From positions 118,704 through 182,703 of the forward strand of contig JAAEZH010000005.1 in the NCBI GenBank assembly GCA_018222965.1: a stretch of DNA of 64,000 nucleotides, read 5' to 3'. The stretch is from Bacteroidota bacterium (GTDB lineage: Bacteria; Bacteroidota; Bacteroidia; Chitinophagales; Saprospiraceae). This document shows positions 10,173 through 19,575 of this stretch, one piece after another (positions within the stretch are counted from its first letter, which is position 1; each line of letters starts with the position of its first letter). A model generated the notes under the pieces. The model was given only the letters and a program-made list of their open reading frames with translations. It did not search any database and was not told the DNA's origin. A program made the translations under genes and the position numbers.

Positions 10173-12317
10173 TCATGCCGCTTTTTTATAGTCACTAATC
10201 ATCAATTCTACTCTCGTACCATTTACAGATTCCAGTTTTATCTTTGCCTTTAACTTCGTTGCCAGAGATTTTATAAGTCTGTAGCCAAAGGTTTGGGGTT
10301 TATCAATCATACTCGGACTATGGAAGCCGACTCCATTATCCTGTACGCTCAACAATAGCTTTTGATCCTTTTCTGCCAGGGAAATGGTCAACCTTCCCTC
10401 CTCTTCCTCGCTGAATGCATACTTGAGCGCATTGGAAACCAGCTCATTCAATATCAACCCAATAGGAATAATCGTATCCACATCCAGGTTTAAGTCTTCA
10501 ATCTTTAATTCCAGGTCAACCCGGTTACCGATTCGATAAGTGTCAAAGAGTTCCTGCAGCAATTTGGAAAAATATTCCTGCACGTGGACACCGGTAATAT
10601 TCTCTTTTTGGTAAAGGTTCTGATGAATTAACGCCATCGAGCGCACCCTGCTACGTCCTTCGTTAATCGCAGAGATGGCCTGAGGATCTTTCACAAATCG
10701 GGATTGCAGGCTCAACAAACTGGATATAACCTGAAGGTTGTTTTTTACGCGATGGTGTATTTCTCGCAGCAAGAGGTCTTTCTCTTGCAAGGCCTTTGCT
10801 ATTACCTGGTTTTTTTCTTCCAGAACAACTGCATTCCGACGCTTGAGGTTAAACAGGTAGAACCCTAAAAAAGCGGCCGTCAGGGCAATGATTGCTCCAA
10901 TGGCCAACAGCGCAATTTGCCGCTTTCTACTACCCAGTTCCAGGTCTTTAATCTCATTGGAATATGTTAATTCATTGATAGCCTCATCTTTTTTCGAGCG
11001 CTCATATTCGGCTTCCAGCTGAGCAGCATACCGGCTTTGTGCTCTCCGCTGTATAGTATCCTGTAAAACATTATGAATGCGCATCATCTCATAAGCTCTC
11101 TCAAATTGCCCCAACTTGCTATTTGCCTCAGCCAGACTATATAATGCAGATTCCTGAACAGACAGATCTTCAGAACTGAGTCCGCGCTCGTAAACCGATT
11201 GCAACAGAGACTCCGCCGCCGCCAATTGGTTTTGCTTCAGAAGAATCTTCGCATAAAGCAATTGCATTTTTAATTCCAGAACATCCGATGCTTCTATCTT
11301 CTCCAGATAATTTAGTCCTTCCCGGGCCTTCAGCTCAGCCAGCTCCAACTCTCCCTTTTTATAATACAGTTTCCCAAGCCGAATATGCATGTCAGTGATC
11401 TTGGGCAGGTTTTCATAATCCGTGAATATTTGAAGCGCATCCAAATAATGCTCCTCAGCAAGTTTCAGATCTCCCGTCTTTTCAGCAATTTCGCCCAGGC
11501 TATTCAGAACATTGCCCTTGGAATAATTTAACCCAAGCGTATCCATCATCAACAAAGCCCGTTTAGCATAAGCCATGGCCTTGTCGTTTTGGCCCTGCTC
11601 GACCAGAAAAGCCGACAGATTATTCAAAGCACTGGCTGTGTTTATCTCCCGGCCGGCTTGCTCCGTAGCTTCAATTGCTTTTAAAAAATGTTCTACGGCC
11701 TTACCATAAGCCCCGCGCCCGGATTGATAAAACAAAGCCGCGTCATTGTAAGCGATCCCCAAATACTCAACATCATTAATTTCCTCTTTAAGTCGTATGG
11801 CCTCCTCAAAAAAGTATTCAGCCGAATCATACATAAGTAACTCATTATAGCAATTGGCGATATGGATCAAGCGAGAAGAATAATGAGACATCTTTGTACG
11901 CCCTTCTCCTGCTTCCGAATACTTTAATGACTTGAGATTGGCATTAAGGGCTTCTCTGTAATTACCCGTGTAATTGAATACCGCAGCCTTAGTGGCCCAA
12001 AGTGAAAACAGCGGATACGGCTCCCCAAGACGGGCCGCTCGTTCAAGTCCCGCATCCAACACAAGTAAGGCACTATCGTTTTTGTGCTGATAGATCAATA
12101 CCCCTCCCAAAGCATCCGCAGCATAGGCAAAGCCTTCATCGTTGCCGGAGGCTTCAAAAAGACGAAGTGCTTCTTTGTATTTTTCAACAGCACCTGCTAT
12201 ATCGTGCTGTTTCATTAGGTCCTTCCCTTTCCGAAAGGTTACCCACCCACCAACCGATTGAGCCTGACAAACAGAGACAAGGAATAATAGCACGCTTAGA
12301 AAAATAAATCGAATCAT
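10173..12317 (-). CDS. TPR-containing sensor histidine kinase, HisKA_2 type
   Basis: I chose the ATG at 12317 (714 residues) because it opens a clear signal peptide ([20 protein letters not shown]). An upstream in-frame ATG at 12362 lies inside a terminator hairpin. Layout: signal peptide; TPR array about residues 30-400 (probably periplasmic); coiled coil; one membrane helix near 475-495 ([19 protein letters not shown]); dimerisation/phosphoacceptor region with His in [17 protein letters not shown] near 520; HATPase with N-box [12 protein letters not shown] near 625 and DNGVGF near 660. It should autophosphorylate on His in response to an unknown cue. No response regulator is adjacent, so it is an orphan kinase here. 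Confidence 0.9.
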   Translation of the reverse strand: MIRFIFLSVLLFLVSVCQAQSVGGWVTFRKGKDLMKQHDIAGAVEKYKEALRLFEASGNDEGFAYAADALGGVLIYQHKNDSALLVLDAGLERAARLGEPYPLFSLWATKAAVFNYTGNYREALNANLKSLKYSEAGEGRTKMSHYSSRLIHIANCYNELLMYDSAEYFFEEAIRLKEEINDVEYLGIAYNDAALFYQSGRGAYGKAVEHFLKAIEATEQAGREINTASALNNLSAFLVEQGQNDKAMAYAKRALLMMDTLGLNYSKGNVLNSLGEIAEKTGDLKLAEEHYLDALQIFTDYENLPKITDMHIRLGKLYYKKGELELAELKAREGLNYLEKIEASDVLELKMQLLYAKILLKQNQLAAAESLLQSVYERGLSSEDLSVQESALYSLAEANSKLGQFERAYEMMRIHNVLQDTIQRRAQSRYAAQLEAEYERSKKDEAINELTYSNEIKDLELGSRKRQIALLAIGAIIALTAAFLGFYLFNLKRRNAVVLEEKNQVIAKALQEKDLLLREIHHRVKNNLQVISSLLSLQSRFVKDPQAISAINEGRSRVRSMALIHQNLYQKENITGVHVQEYFSKLLQELFDTYRIGNRVDLELKIEDLNLDVDTIIPIGLILNELVSNALKYAFSEEEEGRLTISLAEKDQKLLLSVQDNGVGFHSPSMIDKPQTFGYRLIKSLATKLKAKIKLESVNGTRVELMISDYKKAA

Positions 12318-12339
12318 CGGTTTGCATTGGATTGCCTGA

Positions 12340-12379
12340 AAGAAAAATAGCATCTGTGTCAAATTACACAGATGCTATT
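12340..12379 (-). terminator. Intrinsic terminator of the TonB receptor gene
   Basis: A perfect 14-bp stem (AATAGCATCTGTGT / ACACAGATGCTATT) with a 6-base loop, followed on the minus strand by ATTTTTCTTT. It lies 40 bases past the receptor stop and just before the kinase start, separating the two transcripts. Confidence 0.85.
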
Positions 12380-12418
12380 AAAAATGCCCGGATTTAACAC
12401 CGATATCAAACTTTTCTA

Positions 12419-14821
12419 CTAAAAATCAGCCCGAATCGCCAGTATAAAATTCCGACCCGGTGCAGAGATTCCGGAACTGTAAGGCCGGTATCGCTGGTCA
12501 GTAATATTTTCCAGGGCCGCACTAACAGAAAACTGCTCACTCACCCGATACCGTGCTTTAAAATTTAGCGTATACCAGCCGGGAGCATAGGGATTTCCAT
12601 CCGCATCAGCTGCGTAGATTTCTGTTTTGCCTATTTCGCCGAAAGGCATATCCTCAAATGATCGCTCGCCATTTGCCTCTGCATAAAAACGCAATTGCAG
12701 GTCGTTGTGCGTATAACCTATCGATGCGACTCCAAACCAGGGTGCGGCATGTCTCGACGGACTAAGACTTCCGTCATCCAGTTCTTCCTCCCCTCGCTGG
12801 AAATTGTAATCTGCCCGAAATTCAAATCCAGCCGGCAACTTCACTTCCAATCCAGCCTGTACGCCGTAAACCCTTGCCACAGCCGCATTTTGAATGGCCT
12901 GTACCTGACTCAATTCGCCATCATATATAATGCTGTCCTGGCCATTTAGCACAAAATTCCGCCGCACAAGCGCATTGTTGAGATGGGTGTAATAAGCTGT
13001 CAGGTCCAGTTTTACCGCTTTGCCAAAAACCCGGGCAATCCCGATATCTGCATTGTAAGCATACTCGGCTTTCAGATCGGGATTTGGAACAACCACCGCC
13101 CCCGGTTCAGAGTCAAAAACCTTTCCTACATCATCCACATTTGGAGCCCGAAAGGCTGTGGAGCCATTTATGCTAAAAATCCATTGGGCATCTGGTCGAA
13201 ATACAAATCCCATACTTCCCGTCAATGCACCGTTATTTAAAGCAGCCGTTGTAAAAGGCAATGGATAAAAACGCGTGTCAAATTTGGCATTTAGCCGCAC
13301 TTGATTGTAGCGCATCCCTGCCTGCATTTTCCATTTTTCAGCCAGCCTCAGATCCGCGCTGACATAGGCCCCATAAGAAGCCCAGGTCGCATTCGGGTAC
13401 CGGCTGGGGCCCTCTTCCGATTTTCCGGTTTCAATATTCTCATTGGTCCCTGTACTTGTCACCTCGTTTTGGACCGCCTCCAGGCCGTAGTATAGCCTAT
13501 TTGCCCCTATTGCTTTCACAAAATCCAAGTTTGCCGATAAGGCCAGCACATCCTCTGCCCGTATTTCCCGATTGGGATCATTCAGGTCTCTGCTTATCCG
13601 GCTTTCGCCGAATGATTGTTGCGCCAGGCGAAGACTCAAAATGTCGTAAAAAGAATTGGTGCTGGTATGAGAAAGAGAGAATTGATTCATCATCCAGGTC
13701 TGCGGACCGTACTTCCACTCGGCATACCTCGGCAGTCCGTCGCGCAATCGCTGATGCCTGTCATAACGCCCGTAATCGGATGTCTCCGAATAATGAAAAG
13801 CATACTGAAAGTCCCAATTCTCATCCGGACGAAACCGCAGCTTTTGCATCATATTTATCTGGCTGAAGCCGGATGGCCGTTGCTGTAAAGGATCGTCATT
13901 TTCAACCACAACGTCGGCACTGTCAATGCGCTCCACATAATAGGGTTTCAAATAATCATCCGGGCCGTTTTGTCCCATCCGGAGATCTCCGTAATTATTG
14001 GTGCTGATGCTACTTACCAATGCCCACTTCTCCCAGCCAATTCCTACATCAAAGTGACCGGTTTTCTCCTGGTTTGCACCTGAGTAGCGAGCCACCGCTT
14101 TGCCAAAAACATAGGGTTCAGACTCGTAGGAAAATTGAGGGGTAAGCGTCTGAAAACTCATCACGCCACCAATGGCATCGCTTCCATAGATCACGGATGC
14201 CGGACCAAAAAGCACTTCGGCATTTTCCATAGCAAAAGGATCCAGGGAAATGACATTCTGAATGTTCCCACTCCGGAAAATCGCCGTATTCATTCGCACG
14301 CCATCTATTGCATACAAGAGCCGGTTGGTAGCGAATCCCCGAATCATCGGACTTCCACCTCCCTGCTGACTTTTCTGAATATAAACCTTGCCGGAAATGG
14401 CCAGTAAATCGGCTGCTGTCTGCGGATTTTGCAAGGCTATCGACTCTTTATCTATGCTTGCAACCGAGTAAGACAGGTCCGCGCTGTTTTGTTCCCAGCG
14501 ACTGGCGGAGACTACAATCGCATCCATTTTTACACTCACAGGCTCCAGCCTTAGGGCGAAGGATTCAGCTTCTAATTCTGCGTAACTTCTCGTTGCTGTT
14601 TCATATCCGATGGAGCGAAACTCAATCTTGTTGGCTCCCCGAAAGACAGAGATATTGGCCTGACCGGAAGCATCGGTTGTAGCATATTCCCGGGGACTAT
14701 TGCTGTAAATCGTCACGAACTCCAGCGGTTCCTCCGATTCAGCATCTTTAACTGTTACCACCTGAGCGCGGGCCATCTGGCACACCCCAAGGAAGATAAA
14801 CAGTAGTAAAATACGTTTCAT
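12419..14821 (-). CDS. TonB-dependent outer-membrane receptor, heme/metal type
   Basis: 800 residues with a signal peptide (MKRILLLFIFLGVCQMARAQ). Next is a carboxypeptidase-regulatory-like beta domain (about 20-100), a plug domain (about 120-230, with GGGSPMIRGFATNRLLYAIDG) and a 22-strand barrel ending in aromatic F at FILAIRADF. FRAP near 555 and NPDL near 577 match the FRAP/NPNL boxes of heme and hemoglobin receptors, although metal-chelate receptors of this group share them. It should import a ligand across the outer membrane using TonB energy. The upstream gene at 14919 is co-directional with a 97-base gap and probably forms one operon. Closeness to the copper locus makes copper or a copper chelate possible; that is inference. 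Confidence 0.88.
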   Translation of the reverse strand: MKRILLLFIFLGVCQMARAQVVTVKDAESEEPLEFVTIYSNSPREYATTDASGQANISVFRGANKIEFRSIGYETATRSYAELEAESFALRLEPVSVKMDAIVVSASRWEQNSADLSYSVASIDKESIALQNPQTAADLLAISGKVYIQKSQQGGGSPMIRGFATNRLLYAIDGVRMNTAIFRSGNIQNVISLDPFAMENAEVLFGPASVIYGSDAIGGVMSFQTLTPQFSYESEPYVFGKAVARYSGANQEKTGHFDVGIGWEKWALVSSISTNNYGDLRMGQNGPDDYLKPYYVERIDSADVVVENDDPLQQRPSGFSQINMMQKLRFRPDENWDFQYAFHYSETSDYGRYDRHQRLRDGLPRYAEWKYGPQTWMMNQFSLSHTSTNSFYDILSLRLAQQSFGESRISRDLNDPNREIRAEDVLALSANLDFVKAIGANRLYYGLEAVQNEVTSTGTNENIETGKSEEGPSRYPNATWASYGAYVSADLRLAEKWKMQAGMRYNQVRLNAKFDTRFYPLPFTTAALNNGALTGSMGFVFRPDAQWIFSINGSTAFRAPNVDDVGKVFDSEPGAVVVPNPDLKAEYAYNADIGIARVFGKAVKLDLTAYYTHLNNALVRRNFVLNGQDSIIYDGELSQVQAIQNAAVARVYGVQAGLEVKLPAGFEFRADYNFQRGEEELDDGSLSPSRHAAPWFGVASIGYTHNDLQLRFYAEANGERSFEDMPFGEIGKTEIYAADADGNPYAPGWYTLNFKARYRVSEQFSVSAALENITDQRYRPYSSGISAPGRNFILAIRADF

Positions 14822-14918
14822 CCTTTATTTATTTACATGAACAGACAGGTCTGGATGAAAGGAAATTCATCAGACCAAATAATCAAACATGCTCTGGTTT
14901 TACCGAAGCATCTGGTAA

Positions 14919-15452
14919 TCAGGAAAGGATAAAGCGCGGAGGGGGTGATAGGGGCACCTGTTCCGGAGAATGGTAATATTGCTCCCGAAAGGCAGGGGTA
15001 TTCCCCGAAAGGGGTAAAATAAAATCAGCAGACACCGTTTCAAGCAGGTAAAGTGATTTATAAAAGTCCAGCAGCCGTTTTTGGCCGTTTTTCTTCAAAG
15101 GATCCTGCTGCCACTGACCGGCGAGCAGGCGTTCTAAATTTTTCTTTACACGGGTTTCGGCATGGTCCCACCAACACAGATAAAAGATAGAATCACCTTT
15201 TACTTCAGATTCAACAACATCATACATCTGGTCGTCAAATTCAAACTCTCCGGAATGTTCCCAATGTAGTTTTGCATCGGCATCTTCGAGAGAAAACGCC
15301 AATTCGACCAATTCTTTTTTGTCCGCACCTCCTTTCAGCATGGTTTTGACTTCTTGTCGAATCTGGCTGCGGTGATGCTTCAACCATATCCAGGTTCCAC
15401 CAAGCGGAAGCAGGAGAGAAGCCAGTAATAATATGCCGAGGATTTTTCTCAA
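14919..15452 (-). CDS. Small membrane-anchored protein of unknown function, TonB receptor partner
   Basis: 177 residues with a TTG start: the in-frame stop TAA lies 12 codons upstream and no ATG occurs in the leader or early region. One N-terminal hydrophobic segment (residues 4-24, ILGILLLASLLLPLGGTWIW) is either an anchor or a signal. The rest is soluble and charged, with aromatic stretches (IFYLCWWDHAETRV) and a Pro-rich tail (SPEQVPLSPPP). No family could be named with confidence. It precedes the TonB receptor in the same direction, which suggests a joint role in uptake. A TACATTTG box lies 12 bases upstream of the start, so the leader is very short. Confidence 0.75.
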   Translation of the reverse strand: MRKILGILLLASLLLPLGGTWIWLKHHRSQIRQEVKTMLKGGADKKELVELAFSLEDADAKLHWEHSGEFEFDDQMYDVVESEVKGDSIFYLCWWDHAETRVKKNLERLLAGQWQQDPLKKNGQKRLLDFYKSLYLLETVSADFILPLSGNTPAFREQYYHSPEQVPLSPPPRFILS

Positions 15453-15463
15453 AATATTAATAG

Positions 15464-15471
15464 CAAATGTA
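15464..15471 (-). promoter_or_regulatory. Candidate -7 element (TACATTTG) for the 177-residue gene
   Basis: TACATTTG on the minus strand matches TAnnTTTG, 12 bases before the TTG start codon. No good -33 TTG is visible at the right distance; the DNA upstream is the palindrome at 15488-15528. Confidence 0.45.
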
Positions 15472-15487
15472 AAAGAATATTCTGCTT

Positions 15488-15528
15488 AAACTCGACATGT
15501 CAGGTCGGCGACCTGACATGTCGAGTTT
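15488..15528. repeat. REP-like palindrome, hybrid core
   Basis: A perfect inverted repeat with arms of 20 bases around one central base. Arms read AAACTCGACATGTCAGGTCG. It joins the two cores seen separately elsewhere in the window (CGACATGTC and AGGTCG/CGACCT). It lies between two divergent genes. Confidence 0.9.
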
Positions 15529-15620
15529 GGAAAACCACTCATTTATCCCTAAAACAGGCCTGTTGTTACCTGCACTTTTCGGCTTTAACCATCGGAAAAT
15601 CAGCTACTTGAGGATTTTGC

Positions 15621-15675
15621 ATGACGGGTCGGCAACCTGACAGGTCGACGACCTGTCAGGTTGCCGACCCGTCAT
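15621..15675. repeat. REP-like palindrome, ACCTGWCAGGT class
   Basis: A perfect 55-base palindrome: 27-base arms around a single A, containing AACCTGACAGGT and its complement. Its first ATG (15621) is in frame with the fasciclin gene downstream but is not a credible start. The stretch 15529-15620 between the two palindromes shows nothing else. Confidence 0.9.
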
Positions 15676-15767
15676 GTCCAGTGAAAAACAAGCGAAAAAG
15701 AAAACCCCATCCTAAAACCTTCTCCCAAAATCCCCCCGTATGTAGGAGTAAAGAAAAAATTGTTATC

Positions 15768-16313
15768 ATGAAAAAAATCATTGTATTCGCCTTGTTTAGC
15801 TTTGTCTCTCTAACCGCTATTCAGGCACAAAAATCCGTCATGGTTGGCGGAGAAGCCATGTACCCGGCAAAAGACATTGTAGATAATGCTGTCAATTCTG
15901 CCGACCATACGACTCTGGTAGCTGCCGTTAAAGCAGCCGGACTGGTAGAAACCCTCAAAAGCGAAGGCCCTTTCACTGTTTTTGCCCCGGTAAACGATGC
16001 ATTCGAAAACCTGCCCGCAGGCACTGTCGAGACTTTGTTGAAACCGGAAAACAAAGACAAACTCACCGCCGTATTGACTTATCATGTTGTGGCAGGGAAG
16101 CTGGATTTCGCGGCGATTAAAAAAGCCATTGAGAAAGGAAACGGCAAAGCCGTATTGACCACTGTTAATGGAGCAAAACTTTCAGCGATGCTGAATGGCC
16201 CTAATAACATCGTCCTTAAAGATGCCATCGGCAATGTGGCTAATATCAGCGTGTATGATGTGCACCAATCCAATGGTGTCATCCACGTGATCAATAAGGT
16301 ATTGTTGCCCTAA
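15768..16313 (+). CDS. Secreted fasciclin (FAS1) domain protein
   Basis: 181 residues from the ATG that opens a signal peptide (MKKIIVFALFSFVSLTAIQAQ). One FAS1 domain fills the rest: DHTTLVAAVKAAGLVETL, the GPFTVFAPVNDAFENLP box, LTYHVVAGK and the terminal NGVIHVINKVLLP. FAS1 proteins are secreted or surface proteins linked to adhesion and stress; a precise role cannot be given. It is monocistronic, with palindromes upstream and a strong terminator shared with the convergent copper operon. Confidence 0.92.
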   Translation: MKKIIVFALFSFVSLTAIQAQKSVMVGGEAMYPAKDIVDNAVNSADHTTLVAAVKAAGLVETLKSEGPFTVFAPVNDAFENLPAGTVETLLKPENKDKLTAVLTYHVVAGKLDFAAIKKAIEKGNGKAVLTTVNGAKLSAMLNGPNNIVLKDAIGNVANISVYDVHQSNGVIHVINKVLLP

Positions 16314-16330
16314 GCTGTTCTGCTAAAATG

Positions 16331-16370
16331 AAAAAGAGCGGTGCCGACTTTTGGCATCGCTCTTTTTTTT
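16331..16370. terminator. Bidirectional intrinsic terminator
   Basis: Stem AGAGCGGTGCC / GGCATCGCTCT with A5 before and T8 after. It ends the fasciclin gene on the plus strand and, read in reverse, the copper operon on the minus strand. Confidence 0.88.
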
Positions 16371-16390
16371 ATTCCATTCAAGCCGGAAAT

Positions 16391-17509
16391 CTATTGATGC
16401 GGATCCGAAAAGGCTTCGTTTTCTACAAAGGCCATATCCGTAAGCGTGTGCATGAAATTGATCAAATCCTGCTTATCCTGCTCCGTTAGATCAAGTCCCG
16501 GGTCCAGATTAAATTGCATCAAAGGATCTATGGTCGGCGAGTCCTTGACACCGGAAATGTAGTGATCCAGCACTTCTTCCAGCGTCTCAAAACGCCCGTC
16601 GTGCATGTATGGAGGCGTCAGAGCTATATTCCGAAGGGAAGGCACTTTAAATTTTGCCCGATCATCCGGATTATTGGTGACGGCAAACAAACCTTCATCT
16701 GTAAATTCCGACTCGCTGTCGAGGCCGTTGTTCATGAATTTGTCGTTGGTAAAATTGAACCCGGCGTGACAGTGAAAACACTCTCCTCCTTTAGAAGATC
16801 CCCAGGGGTCAAACTCCGTAAAAAAGAGATCTAAGCCCCTTTCCTCACTTTCCGTAAGCTCCGCTTCACCCCGCAAATACCGATCGTATTTGGAATCGTT
16901 GGAAACCATGGTAAACATAAATTGCTCCATAGCCAGACTGATGCGCAGCGAAGTGACATCCGCATCCCCAAAAGCACGGATAAACTGGTCGGTATACTCC
17001 TCACTTCCAGAAAGCTTGGTTATTACATTCTCCAGAGACTCATTCATTTCCAACGGGTCCTGAATAGGCATCAAGGCCTGATCCCGCAGTAAAGGGGCGC
17101 GACCATCCCAGAAAAAACCATTCTTGTGCCAGGCGAGATTAAATACACCCATGGCCTGCCTTTTGCCGGGCATGCCCTCTACCCCCAAACTAAATTGACG
17201 TATATCTGAAAACGCATCCCCCTGTACGTGACAATCGGCACAGGTCTGCGAACCGTCCTTAGAGAGCATTGGCTCGTAAAACAACATACGGCCAAGCTCC
17301 ACTCCAGCTACTGTGAGCGGGTTGTCATCAGGAAGATCCGGATCCGGAAAACCTCCGGTGGAAAAATCATAAAGGGTAGGATCCAGCGTAACCGGATCGT
17401 CTGGTGCTTCTGGTTCGCAGGAGGCCAAAAACCAGATACTGCCGGAAAGCAGCAATATCATCAGTCTCCAGGAGCCCGCTTTATTTAAAAGGGTCTGTAA
17501 AACTTTCAT
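16391..17509 (-). CDS. Di-heme cytochrome c peroxidase/MauG family lipoprotein (MbnH-like, copy 2)
   Basis: 372 residues. Lipobox FLASC makes Cys31 the probable lipidated residue. Two c-type heme motifs: CADCH at 90-94 and CFHCH near 245. C-terminal signatures KVPSLRNIALTPPYMHDGRF and LEEVLDHY are typical of the CcpA/MauG superfamily. Family members either reduce H2O2 or oxidise a partner protein. Here the gene lies in a run with an MbnP-like gene, and MbnH enzymes of this family oxidise a Trp of MbnP to kynurenine. That assignment rests on context. Its first 29 bases overlap the end of the paralogue upstream, and the two look like a tandem duplication. Confidence 0.88.
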   Translation of the reverse strand: MKVLQTLLNKAGSWRLMILLLSGSIWFLASCEPEAPDDPVTLDPTLYDFSTGGFPDPDLPDDNPLTVAGVELGRMLFYEPMLSKDGSQTCADCHVQGDAFSDIRQFSLGVEGMPGKRQAMGVFNLAWHKNGFFWDGRAPLLRDQALMPIQDPLEMNESLENVITKLSGSEEYTDQFIRAFGDADVTSLRISLAMEQFMFTMVSNDSKYDRYLRGEAELTESEERGLDLFFTEFDPWGSSKGGECFHCHAGFNFTNDKFMNNGLDSESEFTDEGLFAVTNNPDDRAKFKVPSLRNIALTPPYMHDGRFETLEEVLDHYISGVKDSPTIDPLMQFNLDPGLDLTEQDKQDLINFMHTLTDMAFVENEAFSDPHQ

Positions 17510-18521
17510 TTTCTAAAAAGGATTGATCGGTCAACGTATTCAGGAAAGCTACTAAATCTGATTTCTCAGACTCCGTTAAGCCCAATTCCCGTATTAGCGG
17601 ATTTTTATTTGGATGCGGCTGGCCACCACGGTTGTAGTGCTCCACCACTTCTTCAAGTGTTTCGAGCGACCCATCGTGCATATAAGGTCCCGTAACAGAC
17701 ACATTGCGTAAGGAGGGCACTTTGAATCGGGCCAAATCCCAGCTGTCTCCGGTTAAACGGAAACGCCCCACGTCTTCATACTTCTCATACAAACCGTTGT
17801 TTTCAAAGGCGTAATTGGTGAAGTTGAATCCATTATGGCAATTGCTACAAGAGGTCCGAGGGCTGAAAAACAACTCCCTTCCACGCTCCGCAGCTTCCGG
17901 AAGTGGCTTCGGCCATTCGGCGAAAGCCCATTGATCATAAATACTATTGCCACTGATCAATGTACGCTCAAAAACGCCCAGCGCCCGGGAGATCACAAAG
18001 TGGTCTGCTTCGCGATCGTAGGCATCCCAACTCATTTCCGAATACACCGGATGCCGCTTCAAGCGCTCTGCAATCAGCACAATATTGAAATCAAACTCGT
18101 TGTGCTCCTGAATAGGGACCAACACCTGCATCTCAAGGGTAGGCACGCCGCCTTCCCGGGTGAAATAGGGATGGTAGCCCACATTGGCCAGCGAAGGAGA
18201 ATTACGCACACCGGCAGCATTTTCCACACCCGGACTAAATGCCACGGTATCGCTAAAAGCATATGCCGGCAAATGGCAGGACGCACAACTGATCGAACTG
18301 TCGCGAGACATGATCGGATCAAAAAACAACATGCGGCCCAACTGCCAGCGCAGATCCGTGTATTCATTTCCTTCCGGGAATTCCATTTCCGGAAAACCGG
18401 AAGGTATGGTCAGAACATTATTCGCTACCCCGGCAGGAGGCAAGAATGGCTCCTGCTCGCAGGCGCCCAACCAAAAAAGGCCGGCCACGAGCAGCAATAA
18501 TATTCTGATCTTTTTTTGCAC
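17481..18521 (-). CDS. Di-heme cytochrome c peroxidase/MauG family lipoprotein (MbnH-like, copy 1)
   Basis: 346 residues from a GTG start that follows the TAA of the MbnP-like gene with no gap, implying translational coupling. Lipobox LGAC predicts lipidation at Cys21. Heme motifs CASCH at 79-83 and CSNCH near 220; conserved KVPSLRNVSVTGPYMHDGSL near the C-terminus. The direct adjacency to the MbnP-like gene makes this the more likely Trp-modifying MbnH partner. It is clearly paralogous to the next gene but diverged, so the two may have different substrates, or one may be a peroxide-detoxifying form. Confidence 0.88.
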   Translation of the reverse strand: MQKKIRILLLLVAGLFWLGACEQEPFLPPAGVANNVLTIPSGFPEMEFPEGNEYTDLRWQLGRMLFFDPIMSRDSSISCASCHLPAYAFSDTVAFSPGVENAAGVRNSPSLANVGYHPYFTREGGVPTLEMQVLVPIQEHNEFDFNIVLIAERLKRHPVYSEMSWDAYDREADHFVISRALGVFERTLISGNSIYDQWAFAEWPKPLPEAAERGRELFFSPRTSCSNCHNGFNFTNYAFENNGLYEKYEDVGRFRLTGDSWDLARFKVPSLRNVSVTGPYMHDGSLETLEEVVEHYNRGGQPHPNKNPLIRELGLTESEKSDLVAFLNTLTDQSFLENESFTDPFK

Positions 18522-19490
18522 TTACTTATTAATGATCAGCTTGTCGGCATCGACCAGACGACCATCAGCAACCACCTGAATGATATAAGCGCCTACAGGC
18601 AAACTGGCAATAGATACTTCCTGCGTACCATCAAAAGCTGTGCGCTGAATCAGCATCTTTCCACTGATGTCCTGAATGGAAACCACCATATCCTTTGCCT
18701 CGATATTTTCCAACTGCAGATAGATGGTTTCAGTAGCAGGATTTGGAAAGAAAGAAACCAGCTCTTCCTCATACACTTGTTTCGCAGAAGTAGTGATAAC
18801 CGGCTCTTTTACCGAAAACACCTCCGAAGTCATGTTTTGAAGCAGCTTTATAGCCACGCCATAATCGCCATGCACAACCTCGCCTCCCGACACGTCTACA
18901 TTGATAAACATATTCAGGTATTCGCCTTCAAGGCCAATATCCAAAACGCCATCAACGGCACTCAGATCGGCTGTCATTTCCTGGGTGAAATAATTGTCGT
19001 CGCCCAGTGCGTGGATCTGATAGATCAAAGATTGGTTGGTACTTGTAAGTCCCTCCAGACATACAAAGCGATAACCGGCAGCCCAACCCCAGTGCATCGG
19101 GGGAATCTGTGGCGCCAAAGGATGATCAGCAGGGTATGCTCCCGGGTCGAGGTGATTGACAGACTCCTCCACACCGATAGAAATATTCATACCCTCGAGT
19201 TGCTGCACATCAAAATTGCCGAGATATACACTGTTTGTCTCAGAAGCATCTACGAGCAGCCAGGTATCTTCCACAGGGGTTACCTGACCACCATCGTGGA
19301 TCAATTCGATTTGAGAAATGTAGTATTCCAAACGGGTGATATTAGCATCATAGTCACCTTGTGCTGTGAAGACGGATTCCAACTGAAAATCATCGCCTCC
19401 AAGGAGGTGGTTGAAATGAATATTCACATCTGTCTGGGCATTCAGCGAAAGCGCAAACAAGCAAATTAAACTTGTAAAAATGTTCTTCAT
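18522..19490 (-). CDS. MbnP-like copper-binding protein with T9SS type A sorting domain
   Basis: 322 residues from the ATG that opens a signal peptide (MKNIFTSLICLFALSLNAQ); an upstream in-frame start lacks one. The domain begins NIHFNHLLGGDDFQLES, continues RLEYYISQIELI, and holds the family core PPMHWGWAAGYRF (H133, W134, W136). In the characterised MbnP family, His residues and a Trp oxidised to kynurenine by MbnH form the copper site. Here the conserved W in the MHWGW block is the obvious candidate. About residues 250-322 form a T9SS type A sorting domain (FFPNPATETIYLQL to the end). The protein is thus predicted to reach the cell surface, unlike a plain periplasmic MbnP. First of the three-gene mbnP-mbnH-mbnH run. 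Confidence 0.85.
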   Translation of the reverse strand: MKNIFTSLICLFALSLNAQTDVNIHFNHLLGGDDFQLESVFTAQGDYDANITRLEYYISQIELIHDGGQVTPVEDTWLLVDASETNSVYLGNFDVQQLEGMNISIGVEESVNHLDPGAYPADHPLAPQIPPMHWGWAAGYRFVCLEGLTSTNQSLIYQIHALGDDNYFTQEMTADLSAVDGVLDIGLEGEYLNMFINVDVSGGEVVHGDYGVAIKLLQNMTSEVFSVKEPVITTSAKQVYEEELVSFFPNPATETIYLQLENIEAKDMVVSIQDISGKMLIQRTAFDGTQEVSIASLPVGAYIIQVVADGRLVDADKLIINK

Positions 19491-19575
19491 GGTCCTGATT
19501 TTAAAACATATTTGATCCGGAATCTCGAAGTAAATCATTCGGTTATTTCCGGACTTACAGAATTATAGAATAATC

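Noticed and set aside
12318..12362. Upstream start of the histidine kinase
   Set aside because: It falls in the terminator hairpin of the TonB receptor gene; the ATG at 12317 opens a proper signal peptide.
15621..15767. Upstream start of the fasciclin gene
   Set aside because: The ATG lies inside a perfect palindrome and would precede a normal signal peptide with 49 unrelated residues.
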